Positions 33,750 through 42,803 of a stretch of 64,000 bases of DNA are shown here, one piece after another. The notes beneath the pieces were generated by a model. It saw only the letters and a program-made list of their open reading frames with translations, was not told the origin of the DNA and ran no database searches. Source of the stretch: Anaerolineaceae bacterium (GTDB lineage: Bacteria > Chloroflexota > Anaerolineae > Aggregatilineales > Phototrophicaceae); the NCBI GenBank assembly GCA_020634135.1, contig JACKCG010000001.1, positions 496,001 to 560,000 on the forward strand, written 5' to 3'. How positions within the stretch are numbered: position 1 is the first letter of the stretch; the number at the start of each line of letters is the position of its first letter. Both the position numbers and the translations under genes were made by a program.

Positions 33750-34580
33750 ATGCGTATTGAAACTAATGAGCGGCTGATTAAACGTAATCGCCGTACAGCT
33801 CACTTCCTGTTTTTCTTCAGTATGGCTGTGCTGGTGGGTGGCTTTATTGTTGCGAACACACAGTTATCTGACCCCAACGTCATCAGCAGTGATACGTCGC
33901 TGATTCTGGCGCTGCTGTTACCTTGGGTGATCTTGCCAATTGGCTTTGTCAGTACGATTTTCTCAGTAAGGATGACAAATCTGTGGATCCGCCAGCCACG
34001 CCCGGAGGCCGCGATTCAAGAAGGCTTAAAGGGAGTGAGCAAGAGGAGTGTGCTGTATAACTACTATCATTTCCCGGCACGGCATGTGCTGGTTTGTCCT
34101 CAGGGGGTATTCGCGATCATCACGCGGTTTCAGGATAAGCGATACACGGTTGAGGGTGAAAAGTGGCGCGAGCCTGGTGGACTTTTTAATATGATCTTCC
34201 GCGTATTCCGACAGGATAGCGTCCGCAACCCGTTTGCCGATGCCCAGAACGCAGCGGCGCATGTTCAGGGACTGTTGGGGGAGGCGGCGGGGGATGTCAT
34301 GGTCCAGCCGATGGTAATTTTCGTAGACCCTCGCGCTCAGTTGGAAGTCAGTGATCCGCTTTTGCCTGTGCTTTACACGGATAGCAAGCAAAAACCCAAC
34401 CTGACGGACTACCTGCGGGATGTGGCACAATCCCAGAAAAAGGCGCAGTTTGAGCAAAAGCAGCAGAAATCTTCAAAGAAATCGGCTGCAAAGGCAAGTG
34501 ACGAGGCGGAATACGGGCTTACGAATGAGCAAATTGCACTGATTGCGGAGGCTTTAGACCCTGAGGGTATAGCCGGTTGA
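33750..34580 (+). CDS. Membrane protein with NERD-like cytoplasmic domain
   Basis: A 276-residue protein. Two hydrophobic segments at about 21-38 and 49-70 form an N-terminal hairpin. The following region (YYHFPARHVLVCPQGVFAI, then a Val/Ile-rich core) resembles nuclease-related NERD domains, but I do not see a complete catalytic set. Residues 225-255 are Lys/Gln/Ser-rich and probably disordered. It overlaps the next gene by 4 nt (TTGA), suggesting a shared transcript with the glycosyltransferase. Function is unknown. Confidence 0.72.
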   Translation: MRIETNERLIKRNRRTAHFLFFFSMAVLVGGFIVANTQLSDPNVISSDTSLILALLLPWVILPIGFVSTIFSVRMTNLWIRQPRPEAAIQEGLKGVSKRSVLYNYYHFPARHVLVCPQGVFAIITRFQDKRYTVEGEKWREPGGLFNMIFRVFRQDSVRNPFADAQNAAAHVQGLLGEAAGDVMVQPMVIFVDPRAQLEVSDPLLPVLYTDSKQKPNLTDYLRDVAQSQKKAQFEQKQQKSSKKSAAKASDEAEYGLTNEQIALIAEALDPEGIAG

Positions 34581-36439
34581 AAATCCCGCGCTGGTTGCCC
34601 CTGGTTGTCATCATTCTGCTGGGGTTCGGGCTGCGGATGTACCGCCTGAATGCCGTGCCGCTGCGAGGAGATGAGGCTTTTACGGCACAGAATTGGGCTG
34701 GGCAACCGCTGAGTTATTCGCTCACGCACATCGCCACGATAGAGCCGCACCCGCCGCTTACGTATGTCCTGTTTCGGGGATGGGGACTTCTGGTTGGCAC
34801 GAGTCCGCTAGCGATTCGTTTACTCCCCGCGTTATTTAATGTGCTCGGTGTGGCGGCATTATTTGCTCTGGGCAAGCGCCTGGGTGGGGTATGGATTGGA
34901 ATACTGGCGGCCCTCCTGTGGGCGGTGCATCCGTTTGAAATCTGGCATTCCCAGGATGCCCGTAATTATGCTGTCTGGGCTGGATTGAGTGCAATAACAC
35001 TGTGGGCTGGGGTGCGTTCACTGGAAACGCGCCGTTGGCGAGACAGGTTGTTGTTCCTGATGCTGGCGGTGGTGACGGCCAACGTATTCTACACCGAAGC
35101 ATTCTCATTGATGGCACTCGGCCTTTATAGCGTCCTTGTGTATTGGCGGTCATGGCGGGATTACTGGCCGTGGTTGGCTGTTCTCGTGATGGCGATGATA
35201 AGCGCGTCGGTTTCATTCCTGGTACTGCAAGGGCAGTTGGTAGGGAGTGGTGCCTATACCGGAACGATCACCGAGGTGATGAACCCGGCGCGGTTGGTGA
35301 CCTGGTTTGTGCCAGTGCTGAATTTGGGCGATACCTTGCCAGCATCAACTTTGGATGCGCTGTGGCCTATTCTTCTGGTTGGTCTGGGTGCTGGTTGGTA
35401 TGCCTGGTGGGGACGCAGTCGCAAGTACGCTTTGCTGCTGCTTTCTCTGGCGGGTCTGCCTTTGCTTCTGATCGGCTTGGTATCGTCGCGATTCAACATA
35501 TTTTTACCCCGTTACATCCTGTCATCGGTTCCTGCTTACGTATTGGTGTTGAGTGGGCTGGTGCTGCTGGTGCGCTCGCATCAAAGGGTGGTGCGATGGG
35601 GGGCGGTGGCGCTGCTGGTGGGGTGGGGCGGTACAGCCGCGTACAGTCTGTACAATGCCTACTATGACCCGACTTATGGGAAGTCGGAGGCGTGGCCGAG
35701 TCTGACAGATTACCTTAGGGCGCATGTCGCGCAGGATGATCTGGTGATTCAACTCTCGATAGATGCTGCATTTGGGTATTATTATGCACCGCTGCCGAGT
35801 ATAGCACTGCCCGCTAGTCCAAAACAGCCGGACGACGAGATACGGCGGATACTAGCAGAAAACAGCGAGCGGGCAATCTGGTTAGTGGGACAGACTTTCC
35901 CCGATTGGCCGAATGCGGGCGTGGTTGAAGGTTGGATTCAGGCCAATATGCAGCTTGTGCGCGACACTCACATTGACCGGTTGCGTATTCAAGAATATAT
36001 GCCCTGGAATGTATCGGAGAGCGAATTGGAAGCTCTGCCGTTGGCACGGTTTGGCGAAGTTGCCGAACTGATGGGGGCGCGGGTCTTTGCGACGCCGGAG
36101 CCAACCGGGGAACTGGTTGTATGGTTATATTGGCGTCCACTCCAGCAGTCAGATGCTGCGCTTAAAGTGTTCCTGCATCTGGCGGGTGCCGTCAACCCGG
36201 CAACCGGCTCGCCATTGTGGGCGCAGGATGACCAGTTTCCGCAGGATGGTCTTCTGACTACTACGACCTGGATTGTAGATCACATCTTCCGCGATGTTTA
36301 CAGGATTCCAGTTGCTGAGGTGCCGCCAGGGGATTATACACTGCTGGTCGGGCTTTATGACCCTACGACGAATGAGCGGTTGGCAGTAGGGGTATCGGAT
36401 AGCTTTCTGCTCCAGAACGTGATTCTGCCTGCAAAATAA
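34577..36439 (+). CDS. Family 39-like membrane glycosyltransferase
   Basis: A 620-residue polytopic protein. The N-terminus has a helix followed by RMYRLNAVPLRGDEAFTA, the Asp/Glu loop typical of PMT/ArnT-type (GT-C fold) transferases, and HPFEIWHSQDARNY further on. About ten hydrophobic segments occur in the first 350 residues; the last 250 are an external domain. Such enzymes transfer a sugar from a polyprenyl-phosphate donor to protein or lipid outside the membrane. The start is TTG at 34577, overlapping the upstream stop, with GAGGGT 8 nt before it. Confidence 0.85.
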   Translation: MKIPRWLPLVVIILLGFGLRMYRLNAVPLRGDEAFTAQNWAGQPLSYSLTHIATIEPHPPLTYVLFRGWGLLVGTSPLAIRLLPALFNVLGVAALFALGKRLGGVWIGILAALLWAVHPFEIWHSQDARNYAVWAGLSAITLWAGVRSLETRRWRDRLLFLMLAVVTANVFYTEAFSLMALGLYSVLVYWRSWRDYWPWLAVLVMAMISASVSFLVLQGQLVGSGAYTGTITEVMNPARLVTWFVPVLNLGDTLPASTLDALWPILLVGLGAGWYAWWGRSRKYALLLLSLAGLPLLLIGLVSSRFNIFLPRYILSSVPAYVLVLSGLVLLVRSHQRVVRWGAVALLVGWGGTAAYSLYNAYYDPTYGKSEAWPSLTDYLRAHVAQDDLVIQLSIDAAFGYYYAPLPSIALPASPKQPDDEIRRILAENSERAIWLVGQTFPDWPNAGVVEGWIQANMQLVRDTHIDRLRIQEYMPWNVSESELEALPLARFGEVAELMGARVFATPEPTGELVVWLYWRPLQQSDAALKVFLHLAGAVNPATGSPLWAQDDQFPQDGLLTTTTWIVDHIFRDVYRIPVAEVPPGDYTLLVGLYDPTTNERLAVGVSDSFLLQNVILPAK

Positions 36440-36464
36440 AACAGGAGGCTTTTGCGCCCCCTGT
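36437..36464 (-). terminator. Terminator of the SPFH gene cluster
   Basis: On the minus strand 36456-36464 pairs with 36441-36449 (8 of 9 positions) and is followed by TTTATTTT. It lies just past the SPFH gene stop. Confidence 0.72.
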
Positions 36465-36485
36465 CTAGCAGTAGAAATCTATCCT

Positions 36486-37571
36486 TTAACCGAGTTGATT
36501 CAGGCGTTCCTGCCACTTCGTATACAGCCGGTTATAGACTTCCTCGGAAAGCTCGCCAGACGCCAGTTTCATATCCAGATTATCCAGTAGTGCTTGAATT
36601 TCCTCTCTGGTCTGCGGATTGGCGGGGGGATTAGCCTGTTGCGGCGGTTGCTGCTGCCCACCCATTTGATTTGACATCATCTGGTTCATCATCTGCTGCA
36701 TCATCAACTGTTGCTGCATCATTTGCTGCTGCATGGCGGCAGCATCAGGATTAAGGGCTGCACCCATCTGCTGCCCTACGCCCAGGCCGACACCGGCACC
36801 GGCCAATGCGCCACCCATACCGGGGTTTTCTGCCGCTTTCTGCGCGATTTGCAGGCGTTGTACCCGTTCCCACATATCGAGACTGACATAATTCCGCAGT
36901 TCATCCAGTGGCACGTCTTTGGCGGTGAAGGGATTGGCTTCAAATGCCTTGATACGCAAGCCGAGCGCGGCAAACTTCTCATTGACTTGCGCGAGAATCG
37001 CGCCCTTCACATCGCTGAGCAGTGCATTGGCTTCGGGGACGCTCTGCGCTCCGGATTTGGTTAGCAGTTCTGCCAATTCACTCAGCAACATACTCTGAAT
37101 ACGGTCTTTTAAGTCACGGAGGCGCAGCACCGATTTACCAACACCGTACTGTTTGACAAAGAGCATGGGTTCATCCACGCCGATGTCAATAACGCCATGT
37201 GTAATCAGCAGCACAACGCCCAGGCCGCGCCCTGGTGTTTCCAGCACAATAGGGGGATTTGTCCCCCAGCCAACCTGAGGCATATCTTTTAGGTTTACGA
37301 AGTACAGATCGGCGGTGAAGGGGGTGCGCCCGCTCGTTGCCAGTCCGATTAAGCCGGAAAGCAGGGGCAGGTTAGCTGTCGAAAGGGTATGCCGGCCCGA
37401 TCCGAGAACATCGAGTGCTTCACCGCCCCGAACGAATACCGCCGCCTGGCTTTCGCCGACGATTACCTGGGAACCCATACGCCAATCGCCGCTGCCTTGT
37501 TGTGGTTCACGGTACGTAAACTCATCATCCATGACGTTGGTATGGTCAATTACGTCAATAATGCGTGCCAT
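36486..37571 (-). CDS. SPFH-domain (YdjI/virion-core-like) protein with zinc-less SHOCT-type tail
   Basis: A 361-residue protein. Residues 35-235 form a Band-7/SPFH-like domain of the group often annotated as virion core protein-like (FVRGGEALDVLGSGRHTL near the start). A Gly/Ala and then Gln/Met-rich low-complexity stretch follows (about 255-315). The last 40 residues, REEIQALLDNLDMKLASGEL onward, resemble a SHOCT helical hairpin. No transmembrane helix is seen, so it is probably a peripheral scaffold. It is the last of four co-oriented genes for membrane-associated proteins. Confidence 0.83.
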   Translation of the reverse strand: MARIIDVIDHTNVMDDEFTYREPQQGSGDWRMGSQVIVGESQAAVFVRGGEALDVLGSGRHTLSTANLPLLSGLIGLATSGRTPFTADLYFVNLKDMPQVGWGTNPPIVLETPGRGLGVVLLITHGVIDIGVDEPMLFVKQYGVGKSVLRLRDLKDRIQSMLLSELAELLTKSGAQSVPEANALLSDVKGAILAQVNEKFAALGLRIKAFEANPFTAKDVPLDELRNYVSLDMWERVQRLQIAQKAAENPGMGGALAGAGVGLGVGQQMGAALNPDAAAMQQQMMQQQLMMQQMMNQMMSNQMGGQQQPPQQANPPANPQTREEIQALLDNLDMKLASGELSEEVYNRLYTKWQERLNQLG

Positions 37572-37613
37572 TTACATTGCTCCTTGTTAATAATTGGTGG
37601 GTGCAGCAGCTCG

Positions 37614-38150
37614 TTATGAGCCAAGCGACTTATCAAGACCGGTCAAAACGCCTTCCCGCAGCGAAAAGGCTTCGTTGGCGGTAATCGCAACCTGATTTAA
37701 GGTGGCGATGGCTTCATTCAGGCCTTCCTTACTTTGTGCAGCCTGCTGCAGCGCGTCTAACGCCTCATCAAACTGATCAGCAAAGCGAATCTGGGCCTCG
37801 TCAAAACTGTAGAGCGTTTCCATTTCTGCCGCGCCGATTTTGACAGCTTCAAAGAATCCGGAATAGCCTGGTGCAGCGGCTTTCACCCGATCATGGAATG
37901 TTTGCAGCTTGGTTTTGGCGCTGCGCGTCTCGCTCATATAGGCTAACCCATCATTGGCGAGAATGGTCTTTTCAATCTCGGTCAGGCGCTCAATTCGTTT
38001 CTTTATCAGCCCTGCAATGTGATCACGGAGCATCCGGTCAGCAGTCCGGCGCGTCTTGTTGTCCAGGTAGCCACGGAAACCGGGGATGCGCGCAACGAGA
38101 TTTTCCAGTTTTCCACGCTGACTGACGATTTGATCGTAAAGCTCAGACAT
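37614..38150 (-). CDS. All-helical protein of unknown function
   Basis: A 178-residue, highly charged protein predicted to be almost entirely helical, with long amphipathic stretches. No membrane segment, signal peptide or catalytic motif. It lies between the SPFH gene (43 nt downstream) and the winged-helix/zinc-ribbon gene (81 nt upstream). It somewhat recalls four-helix partner proteins of SPFH/PspA-type systems, but this is only a resemblance by eye. Confidence 0.75.
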   Translation of the reverse strand: MSELYDQIVSQRGKLENLVARIPGFRGYLDNKTRRTADRMLRDHIAGLIKKRIERLTEIEKTILANDGLAYMSETRSAKTKLQTFHDRVKAAAPGYSGFFEAVKIGAAEMETLYSFDEAQIRFADQFDEALDALQQAAQSKEGLNEAIATLNQVAITANEAFSLREGVLTGLDKSLGS

Positions 38151-38231
38151 TGATTATTTTCCCTCTGGTATACAGATACTTCAACTATACACCGAATTAA
38201 TTGTTTGTTCCCCCTAATTAGGGGTGTTGTC

Positions 38232-38750
38232 TTATGTCAGGAAGTACTCAGTCCCGCAGAAGCGACAGGCGACGACCCCTTTACCGGCAAGCTGGATTTC
38301 TCCGCCGCAGTTTTTGCACTTATCGAGTTCACGTAGTTGAGCAGCTTGTGATGAATACAGTGTGCCTTCGTCCCAGTTGATATACCCGCTGAAGACCTGG
38401 AGACCGACCAGTTGGTGAACCAGGTCTTTTACTTTGTCGGCGCTGATATTCATCTCCAATGCCAGGTCGGTCACACTAACCTGACCCCGGCTTTTCACGA
38501 TGTCGAGCAGGTTACGTTGCTGGCGCATTTCTGATTCTTCGACAGCTTCTTTGCCGCCCTGTACAACCATATAAATACCAAAGCCCACTAACAAGGCTAC
38601 GGGGATGAAAGCGATCCCCGCGCCGACGACCGCGCCGCCGCTGGTAAGCTGCTCATTGGAAACTTGCAGCGCCAACCACAGACCGGCAATGACAGCGATA
38701 GCGAAGCCGACAACCATCAAGATGATTCCTACTAAACGACCCGTATTCAT
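38232..38750 (-). CDS. Two-span membrane protein with winged-helix and zinc ribbon
   Basis: A 172-residue protein. Two transmembrane helices (about 8-29 and 45-65) are followed by a winged-helix-like region (LLDIVKSRGQVSVTDLALEM onward, about 82-135). A C-terminal zinc ribbon has the pairs CKNC and CRFC. The cytoplasmic part could bind nucleic acid or a protein. It stands second in the transcript that begins with the DUF2207-like gene. No named family is recognised. Confidence 0.78.
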   Translation of the reverse strand: MNTGRLVGIILMVVGFAIAVIAGLWLALQVSNEQLTSGGAVVGAGIAFIPVALLVGFGIYMVVQGGKEAVEESEMRQQRNLLDIVKSRGQVSVTDLALEMNISADKVKDLVHQLVGLQVFSGYINWDEGTLYSSQAAQLRELDKCKNCGGEIQLAGKGVVACRFCGTEYFLT

Positions 38751-38891
38751 AGCGAATTACTTCTCCTTGATGACAATGAGAATCTGTATGTATTCAGGAT
38801 TTACACAGTTGAGTGAGAAGTCTCACTTGGTGAAGAAAATTCATTAGCGTCTAACCGATTCGACTGAGTAAATCCTGCTATTCTTCAGCGG

Positions 38892-40832
38892 TTAACCAAA
38901 GCCCCGACTGCCACCCCCGCTGGAACCCCCGCCGCTAAACCCGCCGCCACTCCACCCGCTGCCCCCGCTGCGCCAGCTACCGCTGCTGCCACTGCTGGCT
39001 GATTGCGGCTTGCTTGTCATGACACGGGACGCGGATTCGAGCATGGATGTTAGACCGGTGGAGATGGACTCCAGTCCACCTGAAAGCCCGCCAGAGAGAT
39101 CATCCAGTGAAAGCCCGCCACTTCCGGCGCGGGCGAGATCACCCGGCAGTCCTCCGCCGCTCATGCCGATATTCTGGGGGAGGGGAGTGCCGGCATGGTA
39201 ACCTCCCCGGTAGGGGCCGCCCATATAGGTTGGGTAGTACCAGGTGGGAATAGGGACATTTTGCATCTGGCTGAATTTGCGAATCCAGGCGCGGTCAATA
39301 CCGAAAGCGACGGCATAAGGTAAGAACGCATCGAAATTGTGCGCAGCTTCCTCGACCCCGCTGTATTTTTCCAGGTTCTGTAGGTATTTTCGGAAAGCAT
39401 TCCATTTGGCAGCATCCTCTGCACCTTTGCGGGTCTTGGCGGGCATGTGCTGGCCGCTTATCATCGTCACAAATCCGACCAGCCCTAGCGAAATCGGAAT
39501 GCAGATAATCGCGCCAATCGATTCTTCCATCGTGCTGAAAACAGCAAAGCCAATCACACCCGCCGCCACTAGAATGAGCGTCCCCAAACCAGACCAGATC
39601 GCACGAGTTGTGCTGGGTTTGGCAGTGAAGAGGTTTTCATCAACCAGTGACTCATAGAGTTCATCCTGTAGACGCGGGATAACGGTATAGAATTTGTTCT
39701 TAAGCGATTCCAGGCTGCGTTCCATTTTATTCGATGGAAACAGACTCTGCATCATGCGCTGTTCGAACTTGCGGAGACCGCTCAGGCCTTTATCAGTGCG
39801 CTTAAAGGTGAAGGTGCTGTTCTTGCCGATACCAAACAATCCCGCAGATTGTTCCTCTTCCATCACGAGATAGCCGCGATGCGCGAGATCAATGATGGTA
39901 GAAAGAACGTCGCGCAAGTCAGCCTGTTCGTCCAGGAGCGTACCCACAATTGCGGGTGGCAGATCACCGGGCGGCTCTGTCAGATATTCCGGCACGGGGC
40001 CAATCTGCGGGTCGCGCCCACGTGTGCGCCACAAGGCATATACTCCCAGGATGCCGCCTAAGCCTATCAGAACACTTAATGCAATAGCACCCAGATCAAT
40101 CAGCGGCTTGGTTGTTTCTTCATAGAGGCGCTGTTCATCAAAAGATGGCTGCCAGGCGGGAGGAGTGGCGTTGGGGTCGTGCGGATACTGGACACGGATT
40201 TCCAGGTTCTCGCTGCCCCCTATCGAACGAGTGGTTGTCGCGGTGACGGTGGTACGGAATACATTCACGTTTGTGGGCGCACCGTAGGTTACAACCGGGT
40301 CTACCCCTTCACGTGGGCCGAATCCATCGGGAAGCTGCACAGTGACGGTACTGCTGCCAATTGTGAATCCATAGTGTTCGCTTGGGATCGCCGTCCACCA
40401 TAACTGATCGCCACCAGAATATACCCGCAGCGCACCCCGAACGGTATACTGAATCTCAAAGTTCCGATTGGCATTCGTGATTGGCTTCATAAAATAGTAT
40501 GTCAAGGCATACTCACTGCCATTGTTTTCGATACAGTATGTGCCAGGTCGCTGGGAACAGCTTTCAGTGAGAGGCTGCCCGGCTTCCAGCACCCGAATAT
40601 TGGAAATACTGGTCAGGTTCTGGTTGGGAATGGAGGCCGCCCCAAAGCTGAATGTACCGGTGAATTGAACGTTATAACTCTCTGTCACATCAAAGCGGTT
40701 TTCGGATGTGTTGACGTTATTGATAAGGACATCCCATTGTTGCCAATAGACTGAGCGTGTTTGTGCTGCTGCGCCGGCAACAAGGCATAACAGCAGAAAT
40801 AAAGACGCGCCTGACACTAGAAATTTTCGCAT
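38892..40832 (-). CDS. DUF2207-like membrane protein
   Basis: A 646-residue protein with a signal peptide (core LFLLLCLVAGAAA). A beta-rich external N-terminal domain to about residue 235 is followed by a transmembrane helix near 250. A cytoplasmic region includes VGTLLDEQADLRDVLSTIID, a further pair of helices (about 413-460) and the LE/KY/FDAFLPYAVAFG segment typical of DUF2207. The tail is Ser/Gly-rich (GGGFSGGGSSGG). The family is uncharacterised and often neighbours LemA. It is the first gene of the four-gene module. GAGG lies upstream of the ATG. Confidence 0.88.
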   Translation of the reverse strand: MRKFLVSGASLFLLLCLVAGAAAQTRSVYWQQWDVLINNVNTSENRFDVTESYNVQFTGTFSFGAASIPNQNLTSISNIRVLEAGQPLTESCSQRPGTYCIENNGSEYALTYYFMKPITNANRNFEIQYTVRGALRVYSGGDQLWWTAIPSEHYGFTIGSSTVTVQLPDGFGPREGVDPVVTYGAPTNVNVFRTTVTATTTRSIGGSENLEIRVQYPHDPNATPPAWQPSFDEQRLYEETTKPLIDLGAIALSVLIGLGGILGVYALWRTRGRDPQIGPVPEYLTEPPGDLPPAIVGTLLDEQADLRDVLSTIIDLAHRGYLVMEEEQSAGLFGIGKNSTFTFKRTDKGLSGLRKFEQRMMQSLFPSNKMERSLESLKNKFYTVIPRLQDELYESLVDENLFTAKPSTTRAIWSGLGTLILVAAGVIGFAVFSTMEESIGAIICIPISLGLVGFVTMISGQHMPAKTRKGAEDAAKWNAFRKYLQNLEKYSGVEEAAHNFDAFLPYAVAFGIDRAWIRKFSQMQNVPIPTWYYPTYMGGPYRGGYHAGTPLPQNIGMSGGGLPGDLARAGSGGLSLDDLSGGLSGGLESISTGLTSMLESASRVMTSKPQSASSGSSGSWRSGGSGWSGGGFSGGGSSGGGSRGFG

Positions 40833-41002
40833 ATCTTCCGGACCTCATAGCACCATCATAGTCTGAGGGGAATTATAGCATGTCTCACTTATTCGTGTGG
40901 TGGCGCTTCTCGTGCGAACGGTGTAATATCAACGTATGCAAACTGTAACATCACTCATTGTGATTATTCGACGCAGATTTTGATAAGTAAGGAGATCGTG
41001 CG
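40833..41002. other. Divergent promoter region
   Basis: 170 nt between divergent genes. A TATAAT-like -10 on the minus strand (40872-40877) could serve the DUF2207-like gene, but no good -35 is in place. GGAG lies before the plus-strand ATG at 41003. No small gene is seen. Confidence 0.45.
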
Positions 41003-42745
41003 ATGCGATATGTAAGAATGGCCGCTGCCCTTTTGGGATTATGCTGTCTGCTGGTTTTTAGCTTAGGCTCAGTCGTTGCGCAGGAGGTGACTCAAGAAGC
41101 TACTGAAGAAGCCACCGAAGAACCAACAATAGCTAGTCTGACACCTGTGCCGCAGCCGATGATGGAGCATGTAGTCCGGCCTGGCGAGAACCTGTACCGG
41201 ATTGCGCTGCGCTACGGTTCAACCATTAACGCTATTGCCCAGGAAAATGGTATCACCAACCCGGCGTTGATTCGTTCCGGTACCACACTGAGAATTCCGG
41301 GAGTTGTACCGAGTCCAACCCCGACTCCGGTGACTCCAGTAACACCTATGCCGACTATGCCGCCTCCGCCCGCGGTCACCTATACCGTTCGTCCAGGGGA
41401 TACGCTGTTTCGTATTGCAATTAATAATCGGACAACCGTTGTCCAGCTTGTTTCTTTGAATAACATCCCTAACCCGAATGTGATTTATGTCGGCCAGATT
41501 ATAACGATTCCCGCAGCCAGTGAGGGGGCGGCGACGACAAGCACCACAGTAACCACCAGCACAGACACCACAACGACCACCACACAAGGGGCAGGGTATG
41601 CGCGAGGCATTGAAGTATACCTGGTTGGGCAGGATGTGAATGCATTAGTCAACGACCTGCAAGACCTGGGGGTGACCTGGGTGAAACTTCGTGTGGATTG
41701 GCGTGACTATGAGCCTATCCAGGGGCAGATTAATTTCGCCGCTCTCGATACCATCGTAGAGACGTTGGATGCCAATCTTTTTAATATCCTGATGACGGTA
41801 TCCAAGACGCCGGATTGGGCACGCAGCAGTACAACTGAGAGCGGCCCGCCGGATGACATGGCGAATTTTGGCACTTTCATGGGAGCGCTGGCGAAACAGT
41901 ACGTTGGGCGGGTAGATGCCTATGAGATTTGGGATGAACCCAACCTGCGCCGAGAATGGAACAGTTCGGTACATTCAATTGGCGCGCAGAGCTATGCTGC
42001 CCTCTTACGTGCTGGATATGATGCTGTGAAGGCCGCCGATCCTGAAGTTCTGGTTATCAGCGCCGGTTTAGCGCCGACAGGCTTCAATGATGGCGTGAAT
42101 GCTGCCAATGACCGTCTTTTCCTCCGCGATTTATATGCGGCGGGACTGGCCGATATGAGCGATGGGATTGGGGCGCACCCTAATGGTTGGGCCAACCCGC
42201 CGGATTCACTATGCTGTGCTGCCCCGGTAGGTGTGCAAACTCACTATGAAGACCCTAGCTTTTACTTCCTGAGTACACTCAATGATTACCGCCGGATTAT
42301 GTCTGAGCAGCAGGATGGCAATACGGCCATCTGGGTTACGAAGTTTGGGTGGGGCAGCAGTGAAGATACCGCCCCGCCGCCGGAAACGCAGATCTTCGTA
42401 AGTTATACCAGCCTTGGTGAGCAAGGGATTTACGATGCCAGAGGTTTTGAATTGGGAGCGCAGTTGGGCTTTGTTGGGCCGATGTTCCTGTATAACCTGA
42501 ACGGTTGCCAGGTGCAGATTGATGGCAGCGAAACATGCTATTATAGCCTGATTGGCCCGAATGGCACCGTGCGTCCGGTCTTTAGTGGGATACAGGAACT
42601 GCGTCAGGATAGCTCCAGTACACTAACCGATATCGTGGCTCCGACCCCAGAGTTAGCCCCCACCATTGAAATGCAAGCAGTTCAACCACCAACGGTTGAA
42701 GCGCTGCCATTTGAGCCGGAAGTGACCCAGGAATCCACACCCTAA
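41003..42745 (+). CDS. Secreted protein with two LysM modules and a glycosidase-like domain
   Basis: A 580-residue exported protein. The signal peptide spans about residues 1-26, LysM modules lie at 56-98 and 126-170, and a Thr-rich linker runs from 175 to 196. The rest is a clan-A glycoside-hydrolase-like barrel (GH39/GH5-like). The acid/base Glu312 is present in EIWDEPN, but the usual nucleophile position in W-x-T-E-F-G-W is Lys447 (codon 42341-42343). It may therefore bind glycan without hydrolysing it. The C-terminus is Thr/Pro-rich. A strong terminator follows. Confidence 0.82.
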   Translation: MRYVRMAAALLGLCCLLVFSLGSVVAQEVTQEATEEATEEPTIASLTPVPQPMMEHVVRPGENLYRIALRYGSTINAIAQENGITNPALIRSGTTLRIPGVVPSPTPTPVTPVTPMPTMPPPPAVTYTVRPGDTLFRIAINNRTTVVQLVSLNNIPNPNVIYVGQIITIPAASEGAATTSTTVTTSTDTTTTTTQGAGYARGIEVYLVGQDVNALVNDLQDLGVTWVKLRVDWRDYEPIQGQINFAALDTIVETLDANLFNILMTVSKTPDWARSSTTESGPPDDMANFGTFMGALAKQYVGRVDAYEIWDEPNLRREWNSSVHSIGAQSYAALLRAGYDAVKAADPEVLVISAGLAPTGFNDGVNAANDRLFLRDLYAAGLADMSDGIGAHPNGWANPPDSLCCAAPVGVQTHYEDPSFYFLSTLNDYRRIMSEQQDGNTAIWVTKFGWGSSEDTAPPPETQIFVSYTSLGEQGIYDARGFELGAQLGFVGPMFLYNLNGCQVQIDGSETCYYSLIGPNGTVRPVFSGIQELRQDSSSTLTDIVAPTPELAPTIEMQAVQPPTVEALPFEPEVTQESTP

Positions 42746-42771
42746 CGCTCAATCCGTAATTAAGTCGGAAC

Positions 42772-42803
42772 GAGGGGCTTGCTGCTGCGGCCCCTCTTTA
42801 ATT
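42772..42803 (+). terminator. Terminator after the LysM/glycosidase-like gene
   Basis: GAGGGGC (42772-42778) pairs with GCCCCTC (42790-42796), followed by TTTAATTT. It ends at the stop of the convergent WYL gene. Confidence 0.78.

Noticed and set aside
38205..38231. Palindrome CCCCTAATTAGGGG before the helical-protein gene as a terminator
   Set aside because: No T-run follows on either strand and it lies inside an apparent transcript; function unclear.
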